Origin: Strix aluco
Taxonomy: Eukaryota; Chordata; Aves; Strigiformes; Strigidae
Assembly (NCBI RefSeq): GCF_031877795.1
Contig: NC_133938.1
Span: 12,494,920-12,558,919 of the forward strand
Length of the DNA stretch: 64,000 bases
Direction of reading: 5' to 3'
A program made the position numbers and the translations under genes. Below are positions 1 to 32,900 of the stretch, in pieces. A model generated the notes under the pieces. That model worked only from the letters and a program-made list of their open reading frames with translations. It was not told the origin of the DNA and ran no database searches. Position 1 is the first letter of the stretch. Each line of letters opens with the position of its first letter.

Positions 1-864
1 TGGATTTCAAGAAGGGAGAATCAGGACTCTGTCCTTTGGTCATTATTGCCTTAGAGTGGGTGGGGAGAAACTCAAAAGAAACTCTTTGGGAGCTGAATGC
101 GTTTTCTTGTTAGAAGGCTGCACTGTGCAGGGCTCGACAGATCTCATGGATTCTGAGGCACATACTATTACAGTTAAACTTATGATTAAGTCAAAATAAG
201 TATCAGAACAAAAATATTAAATGGAGGGTTAAATAATTTGCCCTATAGGATTCAATTTCACATTTCACCTGTTCACACAAGCACCTCCTGTCTGCTTGGA
301 TCTGAACAGCCTACAGCTCAACCCTCAGAAAGGAGATGCTGAGAAACAAGAGACTGAAGCTGCTTGCAACAAAAAGATGGATATAAATATAAAAAGAGGT
401 TCAATTTCAAGCACCAGTAATACTGCCTGCTCAAGCCCAGGTGTGATCACCAGGGAGACTCCCAAAAATCAGGAACATTACTCAATTAAACAATAGACCA
501 TACTATTCTGCAGCTGCCAAGATTCCTGGGTAAAACTCCCAATAGAGTTTGCCACCTGTCAGAATTGTCTCTAATAAAAAAGCAAGATTGCTCGACGAGA
601 TGAGAGCAACACCCCCAAACTGGCTTATTCAATAAGGACCCAACTTCAGACCAGGAGTCTGCAGGCATCAGCTTCAGCAAATGGGATCTGTTTCACTATC
701 CAACAGCTGCCTTTCAGCTACTGCAGAGCATCAGCTTTTTAGCTTCCTTAAAAAACAAAACAAAAAAAACCCTGGATTCGAAGCATCCAAATATGGCCTG
801 TTGTACTGGAGCGTTTAAATCCTTGGGGGAGGTGGGCATCATCTTCCTCTGCCACAGGCAGCGC
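1..864 (-). other. KDM4A: KDM4A 3' UTR (probably continues past the left edge)
   Basis: This sequence follows the stop codon in the direction of transcription. I see no AATAAA or ATTAAA on the minus strand between 864 and 1, so the cleavage site is probably outside the window, or a variant signal is used. Short open frames here have no recognisable content. Confidence 0.6.
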
Positions 865-23308
<22,444 letters not shown>

Positions 23309-23457
23309 GTTGCCGGGCCGGCCCTGCACGGAGGAGGGGGGGTATGGGGGGGAGGGGGGGGCGGGTCACCCCGCGCACCCCTCCCCCACGCCGCCCCGCC
23401 CCGCCGCTCCGGGCGGGCCCCGTCGCGCACGCATGCCCCGCCCTCTCCGCCCGCCGG

Positions 23458-23894
23458 CCAATCGCCGCGGGGTCCGCACCAGCCCTGCCGCCCCATTGGC
23501 GGAGGGCGCCTGCCCGTCAGGACCACGGCTCTCTTTCCTCCTCACGGCGGAGAACGCCACCGATTCACGCCCCTCCCCCCCCCTTCTCCCCCCTCCCCGG
23601 CCGGGGCGAGCCCGTTCCGACGCGGAGGGGTCCGAGACCCCGCCCGGCGTGCTCACGTCAGCAGGGCGTCCCTCTTCTTCGCCGCCTCCGCCCTCCCCCC
23701 CCGATCCAACGCCCGGCCGCCGTATCCCTCCGCACCACGCGCCCAATGAGTCCGGCAGGCCGCCGACGCCACCGCGGCCGTTCCCCACCGCCCGAGCCCC
23801 GCCCTGCCACCCCGGCCCGCCCCCTTCCCCTCCACCGCCCGCCCCGCCTCCGCCGCCGCAGCCAATCGCTGCCCTCTCTCGCTTCGCAGCCAAT
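23458..23894. promoter_or_regulatory. Cluster of CCAAT boxes (NF-Y type) in the CpG island
   Basis: CCAAT occurs on the plus strand at 23458-23462, 23743-23747, 23862-23866 and 23890-23894, and on the minus strand (plus ATTGG) at 23495-23499. The pair at 23862 and 23890 is spaced 28 bp, the kind of spacing seen in NF-Y-driven promoters. The set suggests the core promoter of KDM4A lies in or near 23500-23950. This is inference from motif content only. Confidence 0.5.
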
Positions 23895-25573
23895 AGGAAT
23901 TCGACGGCCGGCCGGGACGAGCCAGCGAATCAGGAGGCCGGGAGCGGGGCGGTTGCTAGGCGGACGGGCCGAGGGCCGGGCCGGCAGCCGCTGGGGGGCG
24001 GTGGCTCGGGCCTGCTCGAGGCTCCCAGCGGGGCCGGGCCGGGCCGGGGCCCCCCCGGCGGGCGGGACCACCCACCCCCGCCCCGCCTCCGGGTCCCCAG
24101 AGGCACCTGCCCGGGGGTGGGGGGAGAGGCCAGGCCCGAGGGCAGCGCGACGGCACGGCCTGACAACGGCCCCGGGCAGGCCCGGGCTCCGCGGGGCTTC
24201 CGGTGCTGCCCTCAGGGGAGAGGCCGGGCCGGGCCGGGCCGGCCGGGCGGGGACAGGAGCCTCGCCCCTTTGCTGGCAGCTATGCCGAGCTGCAGCGGGC
24301 AGTCCCGGGTGCAGGGGCCCGGGGCCCGCCCCGAGCGGCCGGCGAAGGCGGCTGGGCCCGGGCCCCGGTGGCCCGGGGAGCCCCGGGGGCCTCCGCAGCA
24401 CCGGCGGGGCACCCGGAGCCACCTGGTCGTGTAGGCGCTTAGCGCGACGTTAGGCGTTAATCCTGTGTAAATGGGTGCTCTAGTGAGCTAATGGGCTTCG
24501 GGCGCTGGATGGTGACACACAATAGGCATGTGCCAATCGAGCGCATTAACCGAGCTAATTATACTCCTACAATTTCTGTGTGCAAGCAAAGCCAAAGTAG
24601 AATTTGATACCACGCAAACTTCTGGCACCAAAGGCAACCTGGGGCTGGGCCGGCGCCAGGCCCGGCCCACGCGAGCAGGTTTTGCCAGCACAGACCGGTC
24701 AGCTCGGAACGTGGAAAAGTGTCCCCGTGGCCAGCGTCCGTTGTCGATAATCCGCCGGCGTTGTGCTGAGGGTTGGGAGCTGACAGTGCAGCTGCAGCAG
24801 CAAATGCTTGCAAGTGTGGACAAGGCTGAGCGCTTGGCAGAGCCCGTCTAGGGATACTGACCCCCCCTGGGCAGGGACTGGCTGCGATTTTCACAGATCC
24901 TGTTGGGCTAAATGCTTTTAAAAATCTTTTAAGTGCCAATAGGCAACCTTCAAAGTAAGCACAGCCCACCCGAAAGAGCTAGTAACCCTCCTCAGAGACA
25001 ACAATCTGTCCCTCGTGCCTGAAAACCTTAATTTCACCGTGTGCTACTCCTGATATTTTTTCCTTCAGTCATGCTATGGGCACGCAGCAGCCCCGAAAGT
25101 CTTACAAAAACATCACTCCAACCCATATTTTCTGTGGTCTGCTGCCCCCCTGACCTGCTCAGACTCCCAATTGCCAGGTATTCGGACCAGAACCTCAAAG
25201 TGCATTAAAATCACAGCAGGTACAACACTCCTCTTCCTACAGATGGAGGTACCAACACAGAAAACTGTCAGGTACTGGTTTTAAGATGAACTCTGCATTT
25301 CTGGCCTTTCTGGTGGCCTGGCAGCTGCACTTGCTATCCATTGGTCAAGAAAGACCAACTTTCTAATAGCAGGAGACATGAGCCAGTCTTTTTATGCCGA
25401 GTGGTAAAATGTTGCTGTGAGCAGAAACATGTAGAGAGGAAAACCTGATGACATATAATCGTTACTGTGGACTGAGATTACTTATTAAAACTGGCAAAAG
25501 GGCAACAACGAACTTTTAATTGGAGGGATCAGAATTTTTCCTGCTCTCAGAAATGAGCCAGGTCAGAACAGGC

Positions 25574-25601
25574 AAAAAAGAAAAAAAAAAAAAAAAAAAA
25601 G
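25574..25601. repeat. A-rich simple tract
   Basis: A run of about 28 bases is almost entirely A with one G. It may be the tail of an old retro-insert, but no element body is visible next to it. Confidence 0.7.
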
Positions 25602-25805
25602 GTCACTTTTAACCGGGAAACTTTACAAATTAAAATGGCAATGTTGCTGAAAACCAAAAAATGCCAGGACTGTGGGGGAAGGAGTTGCCAAGCTACTGCG
25701 CAGAGTAAGCTCAGCTGTTTCTTTTCCTTATTTAACAACTATTTTGCCCTTGAAAAACAAAATTTAACGTAATGGAACCCCAAAGGGCAAGTGCTTGGGC
25801 AGGAT

Positions 25806-25870
25806 GTTATTTGGACTAGATGATCTTTAAAGGTCCCTTCCAACCCAAACCATTGTATGATCTTATGATT
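25806..25870 (+). mobile_element. CR1 LINE 3' terminal fragment (intergenic)
   Basis: This is a short fragment with TTGGACTAGATGATCTTTAA, TCCCTTCCAACCCAAAC and a degenerate terminal TATGATCTTATGATT repeat, which is the CR1 3' end. It lies between the KDM4A promoter and the PTPRF 3' end. Confidence 0.85.
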
Positions 25871-28249
25871 TAGCATCACTAGGAGGCAAGCCAAGCCTAG
25901 GCAGGGCCTACACAGCTCTCTTGCTACAGGTATCAGTGGAATGAATTAAAAAAACGAAAATAAAAAGAGCAGAAGAGCACCTTGGTGCCCAGGAATTCAC
26001 CTTTGACTAGCTGCCATTTAGCTGCTGTCCCACCTGCCAAACCATGCCCTTTACAAAGCTGCTTATCTGAGGCTGCATTAGGGCTACCTGATACAATTAA
26101 GGAATGGAAAATTTTCACTAAGAAAAGAAAAAGCCAGCAGTAACTATTCAGCTCCGTTGCTCAGAGCGAATATGGTTGGTGTGTCAGAGAGTCCAAAGGA
26201 AGGAGGCCACATGCTGCCTTATGGCACTGTCTTGGGACCATTCCCTTCAGATCTGGAGCACAGCATGGCACTGCGAAGCCAGTCTGATACCAGAGGGAGG
26301 GAGAAGTCTCAAACTGATATCAAAGAAGATGGGGAAAAAAAATGCCAGCTAGGATAAATCCTTTCTGTCCAGGGAAAGCTGAGCACTTCAGCCCAGGCTG
26401 AGTTGGCTGTAAAGGATTTGGGCTAAGAACAAGAAATCAGTAGGGGAGGGAAGCCCCAAGTGTTCCCGGACAAGGAGAAAGAAGGTACATGTGTGCGTGC
26501 TTGTGCATACGTACAAGTGTTCTGGCAACTGCTGTTTTAGGCGAGAGCAAATCACTGCATTCAAAACCACACACGGACTAACAGTTCATGTTGTGCACAT
26601 GGCAGTGGCTGGTGTGTGCTCAGGGAGTGGCACATCTGTGTGGCAAAAGCATTGTCACCAATGTAGTTTAGCGGCACAGCCAAAGCATTGTTGCTGCAAC
26701 GCAGGCAGGTGCTCGCCGCCTGCTTCCCAGCTGGCCAGCTTCCTAAAGCACAGGGATTCGCACAGCATCCTTCCTCCCCAAGCGCACCTGCGTATGAGCA
26801 GGTGCACGCTTGGCTGTGTAGCCATGCCATCCTGGGTCCTGGCAGCGATGCAAAGTGTCCCGATGCCAGCGGTGCTGGCACGTGTGTGTGTGCACACGCC
26901 TGCGCACGTGTGCTGCCTTGCAAGGGCAGGAGCCTGCTTCGCCCTTGGATTTGCATCCTCAAGTGGGGCTGCCCGACAGGAGAGCCGGGGAAAGGCTTCA
27001 CTGGCCTCAGGTCACCCCAGGGGTGAAGCACTGGGGTAGGAACCAGCCGGGCGAGGGGGAAATACCATTTTGCATCTGGCACCTGCTCAGGCACCGGTCT
27101 GACCTGGCAGGAAACGCCGCGTGTGGCTGAGCTCCAGCAAAGTCAGCGAGGAGTCAGCAAGAAGGTGCCCATAGTCACGTCAGGGAAAAGCTCATCAGTC
27201 TGTCTGCGACATGCACCCACCCATCGTGCACACGCTGGCCAGGGCAGATTTGGCTTCCTCAGGAAGGATGGGCAGGCCACAGGGCCCTGGCCCATGTGGC
27301 ACGTGCACTGGCCGTTCCCTTGCACGCTTGTGCTGTTTGCAGGTGCTGCCCTCTCTAGGAGCCGGCACTGACGCGGGGGTTTGTAGGGTTGGGGTTTGCA
27401 GGGCTGGGGCTGGCCGACCCCTGCAGAGCGGGCACAGCCGCATGCCTCGGCAGGGGTTTCACACCTGAACATACGTGGGTGCTGTTCTGCAGTTAGAGGC
27501 CAGGCGATGGTTTTAGTGCTGAGCAGTAACTCTGCATACACAACTGTGCTCAGTGCTGCAGAACAGTGTTACTGCCATGTCCCACGAGGCTGGCAACGTC
27601 TCAGCCTCATCCAGGACTGATACTGCCACCAAACTCCTCTTTCCTGCAAACTCACAAGCAAAGTCCAGCCTGGTCCTGCAGCCAGCATGCTGGCAGGGAG
27701 GGGGCTGCAGGTAAACTGGCATCCAGAAAAGCTCAGCATCGCCCCAGGGCTGCATCTGCTACATCCCAAAGCCCGCTGAGGATTAGTAACTGGCGCTAAA
27801 GCAGCTGTAGAGGGCAGGTCTCAGGCCCCAGCTACCACTGGTACAACTTGTGCAGAGCATGGCCTGGGCAGAAGGTGGCTACTGGCTTCCTCCTGCTGGG
27901 AATGATCCATCCTTTGGGAAGTGGAGGGGACCCAGAGAGGGCCACGGCTGCAAAGATGGGCTCGGCAGGAGCCATTGCTGGAGGTACCAGGGATGGAGGA
28001 TTCCTGGTGCACCCTGGTACGGCTGCAGGTGGGCAGAAGGTGAGCACACGCATGCACAGAGGGGGTTGTCACAGAGGGTCTCCGAGCTCCCTGCCAGCAC
28101 AGGGTCCCTGTGGAAAGTGTGGGGCACTCATGGCTGGGATGTGCCTGTGGGAAAGGACATCTCTGGCAACAGGCTGGGGAGCATGCCCAGCTCCAAGGGA
28201 CTCTACGGCCTCTGCTTATTGCCGAAGAAACAGACAGCAAAGCCAGCTT

Positions 28250-29863
28250 GTATGAAACCCGATTATTCAAATTTATTAACATCAAGAATTATGCAATGAT
28301 GCTGTAGATTTTTTTTTTTTATTAACAAATAGAAAACAGACTGTATACAACAGTGACCCCTACAGCACTATGCATCCACAAGGTAAAAATGAATGTGTCC
28401 TCCAACATTACCAACCCTGGATTGCTGATTTCAACGTAGCTTGGATTCTTAACATTCGGAATACATGTGATAATACAATTAGATACCCTTCCACCACCTT
28501 TATTCATAACTCAATGCACTCAAAAGAGGGCTGCTCACTCCCCATCTTTAGTGCAAGCGTGATATAATAAGGAGTATTAATATATAGTACCATTAAATTA
28601 AGTCCAGTAGTCTTGCCACATTGGTTCATTAGAACGTCCTGAAGTAGCGGAAAGTACAATATTCTAGTGACTTTTAACATTTGCAGGATAGCAGAAATTA
28701 TAGATACACCCAACCTCTGAAGCCATGTGTACTCCCCTCCCCTTCCCTGCAGTACCCTGCTTTCCAAAGAGAGCCGGCGCGGCTCTGCTCGGGGGACGGC
28801 TGGGCTTGTGCTCCTTGCCACTGTAAATGCTCTGATGCACTTCACTGGTGAGAAGTGACAGAATGGCGCTTGCACGCACGGAACCGCGGGATTAACAAAA
28901 AGGGCCGTGTCTCGCTCTTCCCATCCCCTCCCCGGGGAAGTGTGGGACCCACTTGCTTCTCCTGCCCCCTTCCCAGCGAGACACACAAAAAGAGGCTCCA
29001 CAGCCTGGAGCCCGGGATTTCGGGTCTCTCACAAACAAGGCAACGACAACTCACGTCATATCGGGATCTGCCAATACACACGGTCACTGGATTGGTTGAA
29101 CACGCATTGTAATAGGACTGAACGGTTTCCAGCTGACAAAGGGGACCGCTTCTCCGGTGACCCCACAAGCCCTCCCAAACCCAAACCTACTCAGGAAATA
29201 ATGGGGGGGAGGAAAAGGCTAAAAAAATAATTGGTAGCTTAGGTCCAGTTCCATGAAATTTCATATTCTACAGAGGATTAAAAAGCAGCCTATGGGGAAT
29301 GGAGCCGGGCAGGAACCACAAGCCAGCTGCTGCAAATTACCAAGGAAGCTGCACTAAAATGGGCAGAACCAGCAGTGACTGGGCTGAAATAAACACAGGG
29401 CAGTAAAAAATGTAAAAGCAAAAGGAAATTAAAAAAAAATCCCAACTCCCAAACGTTTGGCGGGTCCAGTTCTGCCTGGGCAAAACATTAAGACTTGCAA
29501 AAAATAAAAATAAAGAGAGAGGAGATTATAAAAACCACTAGTAACTATTTTACATGTTTAAAAAAAAGATCCCATTCCACCCACCTAAAGCCTCGCTGTG
29601 AAATGCAGTCGCGTGAGAGAGGGCGAGAGATGCACATGAGCAGAAATTCAGCCAGAGACTGGAAATGCTTTTGGAGTCGGATTCCCTCGTTTGGCGCTGG
29701 GGCGAAGTTCCTAAATGCCGTGGTCAGAACTGGTTGGCATGGAGGTCTGCTGCCGGGGCAGCACCTCCGTCTGTACAGAAGGACTGAGGAATGGGCGGCT
29801 CTGGCTCAGAGGGACCCGTCTCCACTCCTAGACATCCCCACCGCGACTGGAGGAAAGCACTAG
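28250..29863 (-). other. PTPRF: PTPRF 3' UTR
   Basis: About 1.6 kb follows the PTPRF stop at 29866-29864 and ends just after an AATAAA on the minus strand (28277-28272). The sequence has no further coding match. It is AT-richer than the upstream introns, as expected of a UTR. The exact cleavage site, about 10-25 nt past the signal, is estimated. Confidence 0.75.
28272..28323 (-). terminator. PTPRF: PTPRF polyadenylation signals
   Basis: Two AATAAA hexamers occur in the sense of PTPRF: 28323-28318, running directly into a genomic A-tract, and 28277-28272. They are 46 nt apart. The second is the likelier main signal, because the first has a genomic A stretch that could mislead oligo-dT-primed cDNA. 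Confidence 0.65.
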
Positions 29864-29932
29864 TTACGTTGCATAGTGGTCGAAGCTGCCGAGATACTCC
29901 AGTGCCGCTCTGTAGCACAGCTGGTACTGGTC
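29864..29932 (-). CDS. PTPRF: PTPRF last coding exon and stop
   Basis: The exon encodes [22 protein letters not shown] and TAA at 29866-29864. This is the invariant LAR-family C-terminus. The acceptor TTGCAG is at 29934-29933. Confidence 0.97.
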   Translation of the reverse strand, partial: DQYQLCYRAALEYLGSFDHYAT

Positions 29933-32900
29933 CTGCAAGGCAGCAAGGGGGGCAGCGTGAGAAGCGGGGACCCAAGGACATCGGGCAGCAGGGCTGCACA
30001 TCCAGAGCTGCCAGCTCTCCTCCCTTCTCCCACAGATCTCCCCCGCCTCGGGAAGGAGGGGACACTCACCTCTGTCTGCACCATAGCTGGCCGCTGCGTC
30101 CGCAAGGTCTTCACCGTCTGGAACATGTCCACCACCCCCTCGTAGCGCATCCTCTCCAGCACGATGCTGAGCGTGATGAACACGCCTGTGCGCCCAACCC
30201 CAGCGCTGCACAGAGGGAGCAAGAGGTGCCGTTAGAGACCCGCCAACCCCAGCGAGGCTCTGCAGAGCTCCTAGGAGCGGTGCAAGCTCATGGCGCATGG
30301 GGACGTGCTCAGTGGAGTCAGGAGAGGCCACAGGGACGTTGCCAGCCAGAGGTGCCCCCTCAGCCCCATGGGGTCCACCGATTCTGTCTCGCCCCTGGGC
30401 CAAGCTGCCGTGGCGCTCTGCCCTGCCCAAGGACTCTTCTGAGGAGCTATGAATCAGTACCACCAGGGCACTGGGTTAATCCAGTCACCTGGCAGAAAGG
30501 CTGCCAATGGCACCCGTGGATGTTGGTGCCTCTTCGTCCCATCTGCCTCTTGCCAGCAGTATGCAGGAGGGGCACCAAGCGCAGGGGAGCTGGCAGCTGC
30601 CAGTCTGAGCAAGGTAGGGGACATCTCTGAGGGCTGCAGAAGGCAGAGGTGAGTGCTGATCTGTCCCCACTCACCTGCAGTGCACTGTGATGGGCCCATC
30701 CTGCCCAAACTGCTCCTTGGTCTTGTGCACCTGTCCAATGAAGTCGATGAAGCCCTCTCCTGTCTTTGGCACTCCCTGCTCAGGCCAGTCTGTGAACTGG
30801 AACTGGCGGATGGTCCGTGACTGGCCGTCCTGCGAGGACAGGGGTGTTAAGATGTGAACTGTGGGTGAGGAGACAGCAAGAGGGGCTGACCTGCTCTCAG
30901 ACCCCCTGGCCCAGGCCAGGCGAGACTGTCCACAGGCCATGGATGAGCCCAGGCAGATCTTTTGCTGAGTGTTTGGGGCCTGCCTCTGCTTTCCCGTGTT
31001 CACCCCATAGCAGGTGAGCTGAGCAGGGCTTTTGGCCCCTGCAGGGTCTGTTGGGTCAGTGCCCTGGTCCTGTTTGGGCCCAGCTCCACCCCACGACCAC
31101 GTTTACTGTCACACAGGGGTCCTGCACCTGGTCAGATGCTGCATACAGAGACTCCAGGTGCAGGGGAGCCCATGTTAAACACCTGCCCAAGTGTGCAGCA
31201 CAGGCAAGGCACGGTCTGGTGCTGATAGGATCCCTGAGCTGCTCACCAGGGCTGACACAGCTGGCAAGGAAGGAACTTGTGAGAGGTGCAGCAGGTGGGG
31301 GGCAGCAGCCATTTCTGCCTGCAGTGCGAGGCAACACCTTGCTTTCTGGTTCCTCCAGGAGCTGCTGCACAGCCCTGTTGCTGGCCTGGGCAGGGCAAAG
31401 GTAGGGCAGAGGCGCAGGAACTGGGGAGCCAGCAGTTGCACTCACCCTGGCATCTGTCACCTTGAACTCCCGGAGGATGTACTGTGGCATGTTGTACTCT
31501 GCCATGGGGTCCACCACGAAGTACTGGTAGCGGGCAGAGCGCTCCGCGGGCCAGTACTGATGGCACTTCTCCTGTGGATGAGGAGCACAGTAAGACATCA
31601 GCACCCAGAAGCTGCTGCTCCTCCCTCCCACTCCCTGGGAGCGTATGTGGCTGTGGGGCCACAGGGTCAGCCACAGGACAGGCCGACAGGAGGCCGGCCC
31701 ACAGCAGCTGGTGCTGGGGACAGACTAGGGTGAGCTGAGAGGTCGTGCCCACAGACAGCAGCCACACAGTCCCCTTCTCCCCCAGCAGGATTCGTACCCG
31801 GCCCATCTCGCGCAGCTTTGTCAACATCACCACGATGGTGGAGTTGTGCTCCCAGAGCATCCGCCAGAAGTCCTCCGTGGTCTCAGCCAGTGGTCCCTGC
31901 GTGGCGATGTAGGCCTTCTGCTGCCTGCGACGAACATAATGGTGCTTGGACCAGCTCCTGGGAGATGGGCAGCAGCCACTCCTGGGGGCTGGTGGGCTGG
32001 GAGAGCTGGAGGCAGGGCCCCTGTGCAGCTGGGAGCAGGGCTGACAACACAGCTGCAGGAGGCAGGTCTCTAGGACTAGACACGGACTCAGGGGGAGGAA
32101 CAAGCCTGCCCAGCGTGTGTCTTCTAAGTGCTCCCCACAGATGCAGCGAGCACCACTGGGTGCAGGATCCAGAAAGGCTGGTAAGTCCTTGCTGGGGTGA
32201 CAGTGTCCCTAGCGCTGCTGCACTGAGAGCCTTCTTGGCACACAGCCCCACCTGAGCAGGCTGCCAGCACCCATCCAGGCTGGAAGGAGAGGCTGTGCTT
32301 GGGGACGATACCAGCAGCACCCCGGGGTTCCTGTACTTTTACTCTCTGCAGCACCCACCATCCCTCTCATTGCATGGGAAGACACAGAGCAACTGAATCA
32401 GGACACCTGGATCATGCACACCAGCTAGTAACTAGGGCAGTGTGGAAACAACAAATACCCTTTTACCAGCTTTTCTGAAGCTTCTAAATTTGTCCTTGGT
32501 TCTACTGTGAACCAGAGCATCTCTCAAAATGTCCTGTTTAACAGCAGAGCTTGATCTGCCCCAGCCTGGCCCCCACCCTGAAGAAAGCACCCCTGGTGCT
32601 CTGGCCTCTGAGAAGGGCGAGCTCCAGTGTGTTGGTTCTTTGCCGTGCTGCCTGTGAGAGGGGTCTGGCGCCGCACGGGTGGCGGAGGCACGGTCTGGCT
32701 TCACCAGTGCGGGGCGCCGGAGCCCGTGGCAGGAGGGGCAGCATCCTCCGGTCCGGCATTTCATCTCTCCACTGGTGCTAAAAATTAATGAACGTGCTGC
32801 AGGACAGCTGTAATGTGCAGGATGAAGACAGAGGCTGCTTCAAGGTGGATTTATAAGACATCATAAAAAGCAGGGAGTGGGGTTGCAGAACGAAACAAAA

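Larger units (their letters stand above)
24461..28249. other. Intergenic region between PTPRF 3' end and KDM4A promoter
   Basis: About 3.8 kb lies between the CpG island and the PTPRF poly(A) signal. It holds one CR1 end (25806-25870), an A-rich tract at about 25574-25601, a low-CpG AT-richer block just outside the CpG island (about 24436-24640), and GC-rich, CA/TG-rich sequence at 26450-28250. Overlapping open frames on both strands at 26490-27100 have no recognisable content. I see no gene or RNA gene here. Confidence 0.6.

Noticed and set aside
26880..26925. TG/CA-rich stretch as a Z-DNA or regulatory site
   Set aside because: Too short and interrupted to support more than a simple low-complexity tract.
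26491..27094. Overlapping 182- and 177-codon frames on opposite strands
   Set aside because: Both are low-information Cys/His/Ala/Pro-rich translations of GC-rich intergenic DNA, without splice context or family resemblance.
29791..30630. 279-codon plus-strand frame
   Set aside because: It is the antisense shadow of the last PTPRF exons, whose minus-strand reading is clearly the real one.
31243..32103. 286-codon minus-strand frame taken as one exon
   Set aside because: Only 31798-31924 of it is coding in this frame (D2). The rest is intron and a different-frame reading of the next exon.
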